Assembly: GCA_964471325.1 (NCBI GenBank)
Contig: CAYYFL010000003.1
Location: 100,859-164,858, forward strand
DNA: 64,000 bases
Direction: 5' to 3'
Source: Velamenicoccus sp964471325
GTDB taxonomy: Bacteria; Omnitrophota; Gorgyraeia; Velamenicoccales; Velamenicoccaceae
The notes below the pieces were generated by a model. It did not search any database. It saw only the letters and a list, made by a program, of their open reading frames with translations, and was not told the origin of the DNA. Positions 49,466 through 59,761 of the stretch are shown here, in pieces. The position numbers and the translations under genes were made by a program. Every line of letters begins with the position of its first letter. Positions within the stretch are counted from its first letter, which is position 1.

Positions 49466-50503
49466 ATGAAGTATGCGATTATTGCCAAGTCAGACATGCC
49501 GCGGTGGTTCGATTCGTTGAAGCGCCACGGCAAGATCTTCGGGCCCAAGAAGAAAGAGCACCAGTACGTCTTCCGTTCCGTCGATGAGTTCGAAGAGATG
49601 TCTCTCGTCTATAGCCCTACGATCCTGCCTCCTAAGAAATATTACTTTCCCCAGAAAGAAGCCCTGCTGAAATTCAGTATCGAGCCATACAAGACGGATA
49701 AGGCCATTAAAGAGTTTGAGGAGTATATTCTTTTTGCCGTCCATACCTGCGATATCGCAGGTATCCAGTGTCTGGACGTCGTCTTCAATGACAATCCGGC
49801 CGACCCGAATTACCTGAACCGTAAGGAAAAAACGACGGTCATCGGTATTGAGTGCATGGATTACTGCGATACCTATGCATCCTGCGCGGCTGTCGGCAAC
49901 CATGTGCCCCGCGGAGGCTATGATATCATGCTGACGGACCTGGACGGATCTTATGCGATGCACATTAATTCCGAGAAGGGCGAGAAGCTTGTGGCCGGAA
50001 AAAGCTATATCCGCGAGATGAACGCGGCGGACAGGGGCCGGCTGAAAAAGGCCCAGGACGGAAAACTGAAAAAATTTCATAATGAATTCAGCAAGGACAT
50101 CAAGTCTGTCGAGAAGGCCTTTGATGATGGATTCTTCAGCCCTGTCTGGCAGGACGTGGGACGGCGGTGCGTCGGCTGCACCAATTGCACGGCCGTCTGT
50201 CCGACCTGTTATTGTTTTGATATCGCCGATGAGATGGAGATGAACCTCAATGACGGCGTGCGGACCCGGACATGGAGTTATTGCCAGATGGACGATTTTG
50301 CCAAGGTCGCCACAGGCGAGGATTTCCGTCCCGGACGGGACGGCCGCCAGCGTCACAGATATTACCGGAAATTCAAATACCCCGTGATAAAATACAACAA
50401 GTATTTTTGCACGGGCTGCGGCCGCTGCACGCGCACCTGCATGGCCAAGATCAGCTTGGTTGAAACGGTGAATGCCCTCTTGGATGAAAGGGGTACGGCA
50501 TGA
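49466..50503 (+). CDS. hydB: Group 3b [NiFe]-hydrogenase beta subunit (iron-sulfur)
   Basis: 345 residues, HydB / sulfhydrogenase beta type. FAVHTCDIAGIQCLDVVF and IGIECMDYC are family marks. Ferredoxin-type motifs RCVGCTNCTAVCPTCYCF and FCTGCGRCTRTCMAKI bind two [4Fe-4S] clusters near the C-terminus. It passes electrons between the small subunit and the flavin subunit. First gene of hydBGDA, with its Shine-Dalgarno supplied by structured repeat copy 7. Overlaps hydG by 4 bases. Confidence 0.95.
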   Translation: MKYAIIAKSDMPRWFDSLKRHGKIFGPKKKEHQYVFRSVDEFEEMSLVYSPTILPPKKYYFPQKEALLKFSIEPYKTDKAIKEFEEYILFAVHTCDIAGIQCLDVVFNDNPADPNYLNRKEKTTVIGIECMDYCDTYASCAAVGNHVPRGGYDIMLTDLDGSYAMHINSEKGEKLVAGKSYIREMNAADRGRLKKAQDGKLKKFHNEFSKDIKSVEKAFDDGFFSPVWQDVGRRCVGCTNCTAVCPTCYCFDIADEMEMNLNDGVRTRTWSYCQMDDFAKVATGEDFRPGRDGRQRHRYYRKFKYPVIKYNKYFCTGCGRCTRTCMAKISLVETVNALLDERGTA

Positions 50504-51372
50504 AGACGGAAATGTCATATCAGGAGCTTTTGAAGACCTCTCCATACAAGCCGGTCAAGGCGAAGGTCGTCAAGACCAACAAATATACGGAGTTTGAGAA
50601 GCTGTTTCGCATTGAGCTTGACGGCAAAAAAGACCTGGAACATGTTCCAGGGCAGTTTGTGCAGGTTTCCCTGTTCGGCGTGGGCGAGGCCCCGATTTCC
50701 ATTTGTTCATCGCCGACGGAAAAAGGGTATTTCGAATTGACGGTCCGCCGCGTCGGAGGACTCACGACCGCCATGCATAAGCTCGAGACAGGCAGCGTCC
50801 TGGGGATCCGCGGGCCGTTCGGCAAGGGGTTCCCCCTCGATGCGATGCGGGGCAATGACATCCTGATCGTGGCGGGAGGCCTCGGGATTGTCCCGCTGCG
50901 TTCCCTTATTCATTACATCCTCGACCAGCGCAAGGATTTCGGCGATGTCCAGATCCTCCTGGGCTGCAAAACGCCCAAGGACATGTTATTCGGCGAAGAA
51001 GTCGAGGCCTGGCAGAAGCGGGCGGATATCAAATTCAACTGCACGGTGGACCGCGCAGACCCGGACTGGAAAGGGAACGTCGGCTTGATCACGAGTCTCA
51101 TCCCCGGCGTTTCTATCGAACCCCAAAAGACCTATGCCGTCGTCGTCGGGCCGCCGATCATGTATAAGTTTGTCATCGTTGAATTGCTTAAAAAAGAGAT
51201 TCCCGGCCACCAGATCATCGTTTCGCTCGAGCGCAAGATGAAATGCGGGCTGGGCAAGTGCGGCCACTGCCAGATCCGCGGCGTCTATGTCTGCCAGAGC
51301 GGCCCCGTCTTTACCTATGATGAACTGCGGCAGATGGAAGGGGAGTGCCACGAGGGAGAATGTCATGTCTAA
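50500..51372 (+). CDS. hydG: Group 3b [NiFe]-hydrogenase gamma subunit (FAD, NAD(P)H)
   Basis: 290 residues, ferredoxin-NADP reductase fold. GQFVQVSLFGVGEAPISICSSP (FAD), VRRVGGLTTAMHKL, GIRGPFGKGFPLD, ILIVAGGLGIVPLRSLI (nucleotide), and the C-terminal cysteine cluster MKCGLGKCGHCQIRGVYVCQSGPVF binding [2Fe-2S]. Exchanges electrons with NAD(P)H in the cytoplasm. Overlaps hydB and hydD. Confidence 0.96.
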   Translation: MKTEMSYQELLKTSPYKPVKAKVVKTNKYTEFEKLFRIELDGKKDLEHVPGQFVQVSLFGVGEAPISICSSPTEKGYFELTVRRVGGLTTAMHKLETGSVLGIRGPFGKGFPLDAMRGNDILIVAGGLGIVPLRSLIHYILDQRKDFGDVQILLGCKTPKDMLFGEEVEAWQKRADIKFNCTVDRADPDWKGNVGLITSLIPGVSIEPQKTYAVVVGPPIMYKFVIVELLKKEIPGHQIIVSLERKMKCGLGKCGHCQIRGVYVCQSGPVFTYDELRQMEGECHEGECHV

Positions 51373-52144
51373 AGCGAAACCCAAAGTCGCCTTTTTTGAA
51401 TTCACGGATTGCGAAGGATGCCAGCTGCAAGTGGCGAACCTCGGCGCCGACCTCCTGGAATTGACGAAGGCCGTCGATATCGTGAATTTCCGCGAGATCA
51501 TGAGCGAGGAAGGTCAGGAGTATGATGTCCTTGTTGTCGAAGGCAGTATCGCCTCCAGGCATGACGAAGAAAGGCTCAAGGCGGTCGCCGCCAAAGCCAA
51601 AGTCGTCGTGGCGCTCGGCGCCTGCGCGGCAACAGGCGGGGTCAACAATCTTAAAAACCTGAAATCCCTCGAAGAGCAGAAAAAGATTGTCTATGGCGAC
51701 GTCGATCCCGTCAAGGACGCTATCCCCGCCAAGCCGATCGATACCGTCATCAAAGTGGATTATTATGTTCACGGCTGTCCCATTCATGGCCCGGAGTTCA
51801 TCAAGGTGATGCAATGCGTGCTCATGGGGAAGCCCTACAAAGTTCCGACCTATCCCGTATGCGTCGAATGCAGGCAGAACGAGAACATCTGCCTGTATGA
51901 TAAAGGCCAGTTTTGTCTTGGGCCGATCACGCGCGCGGGCTGCAACTCGTGGCTGCCGAATAACGGTGTTCCATGCGTCGGCTGCCGCGGTTTGATCGAC
52001 AACCCGGCCGCCAACGCACAGAAAGACATCCTGGAGAAATACGGCCTGACGGTCGAAGGGATCCTGGATAAATTTACGCTCTACTGCAACGCCCAGAAGG
52101 AGAGGGCCAAATATGACAAAGAGTTCGAGTCCAAAGGACGTTAA
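51365..52144 (+). CDS. hydD: Group 3b [NiFe]-hydrogenase small subunit (delta)
   Basis: 259 residues. The electron-transfer subunit next to the NiFe site. FFEFTDCEGCQLQVANLG gives the proximal-cluster CxxC, continued by LGACAATGGV and VHGCPIHGPEF. CVECRQNENICLYDKGQFCLGPITRAGCNSWLPNNGVPCVGCRG supplies further cluster cysteines. No Tat signal, so cytoplasmic. It overlaps hydA by 32 bases. Confidence 0.96.
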   Translation: MSKAKPKVAFFEFTDCEGCQLQVANLGADLLELTKAVDIVNFREIMSEEGQEYDVLVVEGSIASRHDEERLKAVAAKAKVVVALGACAATGGVNNLKNLKSLEEQKKIVYGDVDPVKDAIPAKPIDTVIKVDYYVHGCPIHGPEFIKVMQCVLMGKPYKVPTYPVCVECRQNENICLYDKGQFCLGPITRAGCNSWLPNNGVPCVGCRGLIDNPAANAQKDILEKYGLTVEGILDKFTLYCNAQKERAKYDKEFESKGR

Positions 52145-53456
52145 GATCGATGTTCACTATCTGACGCGCGTCGAAGGCCACGGCGACATCACGGTCGACG
52201 TTCGCGCCGGAGAGCTTAAGGAGTGCAAATTCAAGGTCATCGAATCGGCCAGGTTTTTTGAGACAATGCTGTGCGGCAGGTTGATCTACGAGGCCCAACA
52301 CCTGACAAGCCGTATCTGCGGCATCTGCGCCTGCGGCCACAGCCTGGCGTCGATCAAGGCCTCGGAAAAAGCACTCGGCGTCGTACCCCATGAGGATACG
52401 CTTCTTCTGCGCAAGCTCCTCTTGCATACCGAACAGATGGACAGTCATGTCCTGCACGCCTATGTCCTTGTCGCGCCGGACCTCCTGGGCGTCAAGAGCA
52501 TCATGCCCCTGGTGAAGACCCACAAGCCCGTCATCGAGCGGGCCTTCCGCATGAAGAAGCTTTCCGACTGGGCCGGCGAGATCCTGGCCGGCCGCCACAC
52601 TCATCCGATCTCTTTTGCCATCGGCGGCCTGACGAAGATCCCGGAGAAGGCCCATCTGCAGAAACTCCGGGAGATGATGGTGGAGGCGCGCGCCGATTAC
52701 GCCGAAACGGTCGAGCTCTTCAAGAAGCTGACGCTGCCGTCTTTTGAGCGCAAGGGCCAGTTCGTGGCGCTGTCGCACGACAAAGAATACGCGTTTTACG
52801 ACGGGAAGATCAATGTCAACGGCGAAAAGCTCGTCGATCCCCAGGATTACCTGTCGGTGATCAAGGAAGAGGTGCGCGATTATTCTTCCGCGAAATTCGT
52901 GACGGTCAACAAGGCGCCCTACATGGTGGGGGCCTTAGCGCGCTTCAACCTCAACGGCGACAAGCTGGACGAGAAATCAAAAGAGGTCGCTTCTTATTTG
53001 GGTTTGAAGCGTCCGTGTTACAATACCTTCATGAATACCGTGGCCCAGGTCGTCGAATGGGGCTATTGTCTGGAAGATTCCATCGCCATCCTTGAGAGGT
53101 TGATCAAGGACGGTATTGATGAGGAAAAGGTCCTGGTGACGATGTATCCGAAAAAAGACCAGTGGCCGGTCAAGACGCGCGCCGGCCGCGGTGTGGGGTC
53201 GGTCGAAGTGCCGCGCGGCATCCTTTTTCACGATTACACGGTCGACGACCACGGCATTGTGACCGCCGCCAACTGCATCATTCCCACGAACCAGAACATC
53301 AACAATCTTGAGGCCGACATGAAGAAGATCGTCCCTGAAATCGTCGGCTCTCAAGGCGAGGAGGAGATGCGCCTGACGCTGGAAATGCTGGCCAGGGCCT
53401 ATGATCCCTGCATTTCCTGTTCGACGCACTTGCTCGATGTTAGATTCGTCTCGTAA
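52113..53456 (+). CDS. hydA: Group 3b [NiFe]-hydrogenase large subunit (alpha)
   Basis: 447 residues. NiFe-site cysteines: Cys69 and Cys72 in RICGICACGHS, and Cys433 and Cys436 in DPCISCSTH. The final LLDVRFVS after His439 is the short tail expected to be removed by the protease encoded next. YLTRVEGHGDI is the typical start. Gene order B-G-D-A is that of Pyrococcus sulfhydrogenase I, which oxidises H2 with NADP or disposes of reductant as H2 and can reduce sulfur. Bidirectional H2/NAD(P)H exchange is inferred. Confidence 0.96.
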   Translation: MTKSSSPKDVKIDVHYLTRVEGHGDITVDVRAGELKECKFKVIESARFFETMLCGRLIYEAQHLTSRICGICACGHSLASIKASEKALGVVPHEDTLLLRKLLLHTEQMDSHVLHAYVLVAPDLLGVKSIMPLVKTHKPVIERAFRMKKLSDWAGEILAGRHTHPISFAIGGLTKIPEKAHLQKLREMMVEARADYAETVELFKKLTLPSFERKGQFVALSHDKEYAFYDGKINVNGEKLVDPQDYLSVIKEEVRDYSSAKFVTVNKAPYMVGALARFNLNGDKLDEKSKEVASYLGLKRPCYNTFMNTVAQVVEWGYCLEDSIAILERLIKDGIDEEKVLVTMYPKKDQWPVKTRAGRGVGSVEVPRGILFHDYTVDDHGIVTAANCIIPTNQNINNLEADMKKIVPEIVGSQGEEEMRLTLEMLARAYDPCISCSTHLLDVRFVS

Positions 53457-53931
53457 TATCGCCGTCATCGGCCTTGGCAATACCCTGCGCCGGGATGACG
53501 GCATTGGGATCCATCTCCTTGCCGAACTCGAGAACGAGCTCACAAACAGCGGCATCTCTTTTCTGAACTTCGGGATCGCCAGCTTCGGCCTGGTCAATTT
53601 CTTGGGCGAATTTCGCAAGGTCTTGTTGATCGATGCCATGGATGCCGGATTTGCCCCTGCTACCGTTAAGATCTTTCGCCTGGAGGAAGCGCAGGTCTAT
53701 GTCAGCCAAAGCAAGATCTCTTCGCATGAAATATCACTGGCTGATCTCCTGGAAATCTACAAGGTCCTCGGTCTGGCGACGGACATCCAGGTGGCCGGCG
53801 TCCAGGTCAAGGACGCTTCTTATGGACTTGAGATGACGCCTGAGTTAGAAAAGGCCAAGAAGGACATAGTTGAAAATATCAAGAAGTTTGTTCTCTCGTG
53901 GCCTGAGGAACAAAAGACGGGCAAGGAATGA
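53437..53931 (+). CDS. [NiFe]-hydrogenase maturation protease
   Basis: 164 residues, HycI/HyaD-type family. IAVIGLGNTLRRDDGIGIHLLAELE carries the nickel-sensing Asp/Glu region and LLIDAMDAGFAP the second metal Asp. SSHEISLADLLEIYKVLG matches the SxHxxxL segment. It trims the HydA C-terminus after nickel insertion. ATG 53437 lies within the end of hydA (20-base overlap), a coupling that suits an enzyme dedicated to that subunit. Confidence 0.93.
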   Translation: MLDSSRNIAVIGLGNTLRRDDGIGIHLLAELENELTNSGISFLNFGIASFGLVNFLGEFRKVLLIDAMDAGFAPATVKIFRLEEAQVYVSQSKISSHEISLADLLEIYKVLGLATDIQVAGVQVKDASYGLEMTPELEKAKKDIVENIKKFVLSWPEEQKTGKE

Positions 53932-55145
53932 CTGCGCCCGCCGGGCCGCGTCCTATCATGATTTCATTCACGACCGCACGCAAGATTGTTTTCCGCCATT
54001 TGCCTCGACATAAAACCTCCTGTCTTGAACTTGTTAAAGCCGAAGGAAGATTTTTGAGCCGCGATATCGCGGCGCCGGCGGACGCCCCTGCCTTTGACAG
54101 GGCTGTTATGGATGGTTTCGCCGTCCGCAGCCGGGACACGGCGGATGCGCCGGTCGCCCTGCGGGTCGTCGGATTCATCCCTGCGGGCAAAGTCTTCGGC
54201 CGCAGGATCGGCGTCGGCGAAAGCGCCGGAATCGCCACGGGTGCCCTGATGCCGCCGGGCGCAGATGCCGTTATCAAAAAAGAAGACGTTCGGGTTCTGG
54301 CGGATGGCCGCCTGCGGGTGGCGCGCCGCGTGCGCCGGGGAGAGGACGTTTATCCCCGCGGCCGCGATTACAGGAAGGGGGCGCTTCTTTTGCGGCGCGC
54401 AACGTTGTTGAGTCCGGCGCGCATCGCCCTTCTGGGGTCCCTGGGATACAGCCGTGTCGAGGTCTTTGCGCCTCCGCGTGTCGCCTTGCTGACGACAGGG
54501 GATGAGATTATTTCGGCTGGACGGTCCGTACGCCGCAGTCAGGTCTATGACGCGACGACACCCATGATTCTTTCCAATTTGTCACGTATGGGCGTCTTGT
54601 GTGTCAATTTGGGGCATGTCCGCGACAACGCAGCCCTGTTGGATAAAAAAGTTCGTCAGGGGCTGAAATACGACATTCTGATTGTGACCGGAGGCGTTTC
54701 GGCAGGCGAAAGGGATTATGTGCCGCGGATATTGGCCAAGAACGGTGTCACTTGCCTTTTCCACAAGGTCCTGATCCGGCCGGGCAAGCCGTTGTGGTTC
54801 GGCCGCCGGGGCTGCCAGCTGGTTTTTGGTCTCCCGGGGAATCCCATAGCGAGCCTCGTGACGTTTATGTTGTTTGTCAGACCGGTGATAGAATACCTTC
54901 AGGGGGCCGAGGGTGGGCCTTCCTTCTTGCAGGGTGTTTTGCTGAAAGACGTGTATAATGAGAGCGAACGCCTGTCGTTTCTGCCGGCCCGCCTGCGCCG
55001 TCAGAACAGGGGAATCGGCATCGCGCCTTTGGCTTTCCATGGGAGCGCGGATATCTATCACGTCGCAGGCGCGGATTGTTTTTTTGCGGCGCCTGCGCAT
55101 GTGAGATTAAGAAAAGGGGCACGCGTTTCATTTTTCAAGATATGA
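53928..55145 (+). CDS. moeA: Molybdopterin molybdenumtransferase MoeA
   Basis: 405 residues. Inserts Mo (or W) into adenylylated molybdopterin. APAFDRAVMDGFAV, GVGESAGIATGALMPPGADAVIKKEDV, YDATTPMILSNLSRMG (MoCF), DILIVTGGVSAGERDYV and VFGLPGNPIASLVTF are all present. Overlaps the protease gene by 4 bases, tying Moco genes to the hydrogenase operon, and overlaps moaA. It implies molybdo- or tungsto-enzymes elsewhere. Confidence 0.95.
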   Translation: MTAPAGPRPIMISFTTARKIVFRHLPRHKTSCLELVKAEGRFLSRDIAAPADAPAFDRAVMDGFAVRSRDTADAPVALRVVGFIPAGKVFGRRIGVGESAGIATGALMPPGADAVIKKEDVRVLADGRLRVARRVRRGEDVYPRGRDYRKGALLLRRATLLSPARIALLGSLGYSRVEVFAPPRVALLTTGDEIISAGRSVRRSQVYDATTPMILSNLSRMGVLCVNLGHVRDNAALLDKKVRQGLKYDILIVTGGVSAGERDYVPRILAKNGVTCLFHKVLIRPGKPLWFGRRGCQLVFGLPGNPIASLVTFMLFVRPVIEYLQGAEGGPSFLQGVLLKDVYNESERLSFLPARLRRQNRGIGIAPLAFHGSADIYHVAGADCFFAAPAHVRLRKGARVSFFKI

Positions 55146-56098
55146 TGCGCACATGTTCGTATTTACGGGTTTCCCTGACAGACCGCTGTTGCTTTGATTG
55201 TTTTTACTGCGGGGCCCAGAAGAGGGAGTCATTCCTTTCCGATGGGGAATATCTGGACGCCGATGAACTTGAATGCCTGGCACGGCTTTTTGTCGGTCTC
55301 GGCATCCGCCATATCCGTCTTACCGGCGGCGAGCCCCTTATGCGCGCCGGAGTCCACGACATCGTCCAGAGGCTGGCGTCGATCAATGGGCTTGAGCTGG
55401 TGTCGATGACGACGAACGGCTTTGCGCTCACGGATACCTTGGCCGCACGTCCTTTTGCGGGGCTTCAGAGGATCAATATCAGTCTTGATACGCTTCAAAG
55501 GGGCCGTTTTCGTTCATTGACCGGCGTCGACGGCCTGGATCAGGTGCTGGCGGGCATCCATGCCGCCCGCAAGAGCGGCCTGGAGGATGTGCGTGTCAAT
55601 GTTCTTCTTGTCCGCGGTTTCAACGACGACGAGGTCGCTTCGTTCGTGCGTTTCGGCCAAGACCACGACCTGATCGTCAGGTTCATCGAATATTTTCCTA
55701 CGCAGCGGCGCAGCCAGGCGTTTAAGTCTCTCTATGTCGATTCGGCCGAGGTGATGAAAATCATCGGGTCGGGCTTCGGACCTTTGGTTCTGGAAGGGCG
55801 AGATCCCTTGTCCGGGCCGGCGCAATATTATCGTCTGGCCTGCGGCGGTCCGCGTCTCGGGTTCATCAGCTCTGTGACGCATTTTTTCTGTCCTCAATGC
55901 AACCGCTTGCGCCTGACGGCCGACGGCAAGCTTTTTCCCTGTCTGCATGCCGATCATTATGCGGATCTAAGGACACTGTTGCGCGCCGGACGAATAGATG
56001 ACGTTGAAGCTCTTATCGCGCAGACAGCCGAAGCCAAGAGCTGCTATAACAAGATAGCGTGCAGCCGGTTTTTTGAAATGTCGTCCATCGGAGGATAA
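55142..56098 (+). CDS. moaA: GTP 3',8-cyclase MoaA
   Basis: 318 residues. Radical SAM enzyme for the first step of Moco synthesis, acting with MoaC. N-terminal cluster LTDRCCFDCFYCG, substrate-side C-terminal cluster CPQCNRLRLTADGKLFPC, IRLTGGEPLMR, TTNGFAL and the terminal GG tail needed for activity. ATG 55142 overlaps the moeA stop (a second ATG follows at 55145). Confidence 0.96.
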   Translation: MMRTCSYLRVSLTDRCCFDCFYCGAQKRESFLSDGEYLDADELECLARLFVGLGIRHIRLTGGEPLMRAGVHDIVQRLASINGLELVSMTTNGFALTDTLAARPFAGLQRINISLDTLQRGRFRSLTGVDGLDQVLAGIHAARKSGLEDVRVNVLLVRGFNDDEVASFVRFGQDHDLIVRFIEYFPTQRRSQAFKSLYVDSAEVMKIIGSGFGPLVLEGRDPLSGPAQYYRLACGGPRLGFISSVTHFFCPQCNRLRLTADGKLFPCLHADHYADLRTLLRAGRIDDVEALIAQTAEAKSCYNKIACSRFFEMSSIGG

Positions 56099-56100
56099 GT

Positions 56101-56205
56101 TTCAGTTCATTGAGTTTTTTGAGTTTGTTGAGTCTTTTGAGTTCCTGCCTTAACTCTATAACCCCAACGAACTCTATGAACCCAATAAACCCCCTTGTTG
56201 TTGAG
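56101..56205 (+). repeat. Low-complexity TTGAGTTT-type intergenic repeat (copy 2)
   Basis: CAGTTCATTGAGTTTTTTGAGTTTGTTGAGTC is followed by AACTCTATAACCCCAACGAACTC, its imperfect complement. Same wording as 30671-30757. Lies between moaA and moaC without coding potential. Confidence 0.65.
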
Positions 56206-56214
56206 GAAGATAAT

Positions 56215-56658
56215 ATGCCTATAAAAATGGTTGATATTTCAGAGAAGACCCCGACGAAACGGACGGCTCGGGCCTTTGTGCGCCTGGAGGCTTCGGCGGA
56301 TCTCATCCGGAAGATCCGCGACAATAGACTTTCTAAGGGCGATAGCTTGGCTGCCGCCCAGGCCGCAGGGATCCTGGCGGCCAAGAATACGGCAGGGTTG
56401 ATTCCTTTATGCCATCCTTTGCCGGTCAGTTCCGTCGATATTTCGTTTTCTTTCCGTCGAGGGGTCTTGGAGATCACGTCTGTCGTCAAGGCCTCCTATG
56501 CGACAGGTGTCGAGATGGAGGCGCTTTGTGCCTGCGCCGTCGCGGCCCTGACGGTTTACGATATGGCCAAAGCGCACGATAAGGGCATCGTGATCACCGG
56601 TCTGCGTCTCTTGGAGAAGAGGGGCGGAAAGAGCGGGGCCTGGAAGGCATCCCTGTGA
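56215..56658 (+). CDS. moaC: Cyclic pyranopterin monophosphate synthase MoaC
   Basis: 147 residues. Converts the MoaA product to cPMP. KMVDISEKTPTKRTARAFVRLEA, NTAGLIPLCHPLPVSSVDISF (catalytic His), VEMEALCACAVAALTVYDMAKA and KGIVITGLRLLEKRGGKSG are conserved. ATG 56215 has GAGGAAG upstream. Overlaps the MOSC gene. Confidence 0.97.
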   Translation: MPIKMVDISEKTPTKRTARAFVRLEASADLIRKIRDNRLSKGDSLAAAQAAGILAAKNTAGLIPLCHPLPVSSVDISFSFRRGVLEITSVVKASYATGVEMEALCACAVAALTVYDMAKAHDKGIVITGLRLLEKRGGKSGAWKASL

Positions 56659-57124
56659 CAAGCGGACGTATTTTTTCGATCAACGTTTCATCCCAGAAAA
56701 AAGGTCCCAAATCCATGCAGCGCTCAGGACGTCTTGTCGCAGGCCAGGGCCTGGAGGGGGATGCTCACGCAGGGCCCGGCATACGCCAAGTCAGTCTTCT
56801 GGCTATTGAAGATATCGAGAGGTTTGAGGATATTGTCAAGTCGGATGATGTCGAGCTGCATCCGGGCGTTTTTGCCGAGAACCTGACGACGGAGGGCATG
56901 GATCTTTCTGATTTGAGGGTCGGCGACCGCCTTGCGGTGGGGCCTTCAGCCGTCTTGCGCGTGACCCAGATCGGCAAGGCCTGCCACGACGGCTGCGAGA
57001 TAAAAAAGAAGACAGGGGTGTGTCTTATGCCGACCGCCGGCATCTTTGGTGTCGTCGAAGAAGGCGGGGAGATCCGCCTGCGCGACCCTATCCGTTTGTT
57101 GCGCGAAAAGAGATCGTTCTGGCC

Positions 57125-57140
<16 letters not shown>
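56655..57140 (+). CDS. MOSC domain protein
   Basis: 161 residues. A stand-alone MOSC domain as found beside moaC/mog in anaerobes: VSSQKKGPK, GLEGDAHAGPGIRQVSLLAIEDIE, HPGVFAENLTTEGMDL, RVGDRLAVG and the conserved Cys region QIGKACHDGCEIKKKTGVCLMP. MOSC proteins bind Mo cofactor or move sulfur. GTG start inside the moaC stop (GTGA); it overlaps rlmN by 16 bases. Confidence 0.92.
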
Positions 57141-58366
<1,226 letters not shown>

Positions 58367-58410
58367 AGGATCGCTAAATACGTTTTTGATTTTTACCCCG
58401 TTAGAGAAAG

Positions 58411-58506
58411 CCGCCGATTGAAATCGGCGGGTATCTCTTATTGAAGCCGACGGTGGTATAAAGCCGCTGTCGGCGCAGACCGCCAGAGAATAAAGTTCTC
58501 TGGCGG
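58411..58506 (+). other. Three consecutive hairpins before the thioesterase gene
   Basis: CCGCCGATT/AATCGGCGG (58411-58430), GCCGAC.../...GTCGGC (58446-58474), and CCGCCAGAGAA (58480-58490) with TTCTCTGGCGG (58496-58506), the last a perfect 11-bp stem. No T run follows, so they are not ordinary terminators. They may be another structured repeat type. Confidence 0.6.
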
Positions 58507-58537
58507 GGTTTACTGACTGCTTAGAAGGAGAAAGAAG

Positions 58538-58939
58538 ATGGGTCCGAAAATACATACAACGGAGATAAAGGTCCGTTATGCCGAGACGGACAACATGGGG
58601 ATTGTCTATTACGCCAATTATCTCGTTTGGTTCGAGGTAGGGCGTACAGAATATCTTTTGAGCCAGGGCATGGATTACAGGGATGTCGAGAAAGACGGGT
58701 TGTTTATGGCCGTGGTTGAGGCCCACTGTGTTTATAAAGCGCCGGCGCGTTACGGCGAGACTATCGTTGTCTCCACCTGGCCTGCGGCCGTCAGGAATTC
58801 CAGCCTGACGTTTGAATACAAGGTCACACGCAAAGGCGAAGATAAAGTCCTGTGCGAAGGATATACCTCTCATGTCTTGATCGACAGGGATTTGAAGCCG
58901 AGAAAGATCCCGGAAAAGATCAAGGCGCTTTTGAGTTGA
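58538..58939 (+). CDS. Acyl-CoA thioesterase, YbgC/4HBT hot-dog family
   Basis: 133 residues. IKVRYAETDNMGIVYYANYLVWFEVGRTEYL holds the catalytic Asp motif (YAETDxMGxVYxxNYxxWF). YKAPARYGETIVVSTWP and FEYKVTRKGEDKVLCEGYTSHVLID complete the hot-dog strand order. Hydrolyses acyl-CoA or acyl-ACP. YbgC is usually linked to tol-pal, which is not seen here. AGAAGGAG precedes the ATG. Confidence 0.92.
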   Translation: MGPKIHTTEIKVRYAETDNMGIVYYANYLVWFEVGRTEYLLSQGMDYRDVEKDGLFMAVVEAHCVYKAPARYGETIVVSTWPAAVRNSSLTFEYKVTRKGEDKVLCEGYTSHVLIDRDLKPRKIPEKIKALLS

Positions 58940-58945
58940 CGAGAA

Positions 58946-59734
58946 ATGTCCCCTCTTGCCCCAAGACCGCTTGTTTTTTTCTTGCCGGTGATATGCTGCG
59001 TTTGCATGGGCTGCGCCACGACGCGTCCACCCGCCGTCCCTTCGGGGCCGGAAGCCGTTGTTGTCGATAGCGCCGAGGAAGTGCAGGTCGGCCGCAGCAT
59101 GGCCCAGTTGATCATCGCGCCGCGATATGCACCGTGGAATAATTCCGTCGAGCAACGCCGCCTTAACGCCATCGGCCGCAAGATCGCTACGGCTTCGGAC
59201 AGGCCCGGCATCGTTTATCATTTGCAGATTTTTGATAGCCCCGATTATGACGCCTTTGCGCTTCCCGGAGGCTACGTCTATCTGTCCCGCGGATTATATC
59301 AAGATCTGGATGCAGACGGACGGGCAGCCATTGTCGCCCACGAGATCGCACATGTGGCAGCCCATCATGCCGTCAAGCGCATGCAGTCTGTCTTGGGAGA
59401 TGAGGTGTTTGTCGGTCTGGTATTGGCGGGTGTCGGGCAGAAAGACCCTCGGGTCCTCCGGATGGTCGCCGGCGCCTCGGATGCGGTTTTTGATTTCTTG
59501 GGCCGCGGCTATGGCCGCCAAGATGAGCTTGAGGCGGATGCGCTCGCCGTGAAGTATCTGGCGCGCGCAGGATACGACCCCTATGTCTTGGCAGACACTC
59601 TGGAATTCCTGATGAAGGAAAAAAAGAAGGCGGGCAAGGTGTTCGAGATACTGAATGCGCCTGTGCGTATGAGCGAGCGTATCAGAAAGTCTAGAAAAGA
59701 GGCGAAGGATGCCCGTGCCGGTTTGGGGTTTTAG
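58946..59734 (+). CDS. M48-family metalloprotease lipoprotein
   Basis: 262 residues. N-terminal hydrophobic signal ending CVCMGCATT, a plausible but imperfect lipobox. Zinc motif HEIAHVAAHHA, with the downstream Glu in DELEADALAVKYLARAGYDP. ALPGGYVYLSRGLY is typical of BepA/LoiP-type periplasmic M48 peptidases, which act in outer-membrane protein quality control. Six bases after the thioesterase stop. Confidence 0.92.
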   Translation: MSPLAPRPLVFFLPVICCVCMGCATTRPPAVPSGPEAVVVDSAEEVQVGRSMAQLIIAPRYAPWNNSVEQRRLNAIGRKIATASDRPGIVYHLQIFDSPDYDAFALPGGYVYLSRGLYQDLDADGRAAIVAHEIAHVAAHHAVKRMQSVLGDEVFVGLVLAGVGQKDPRVLRMVAGASDAVFDFLGRGYGRQDELEADALAVKYLARAGYDPYVLADTLEFLMKEKKKAGKVFEILNAPVRMSERIRKSRKEAKDARAGLGF

Positions 59735-59761
59735 CCTTTTTTTAAAAAGTTTTATGCTATA

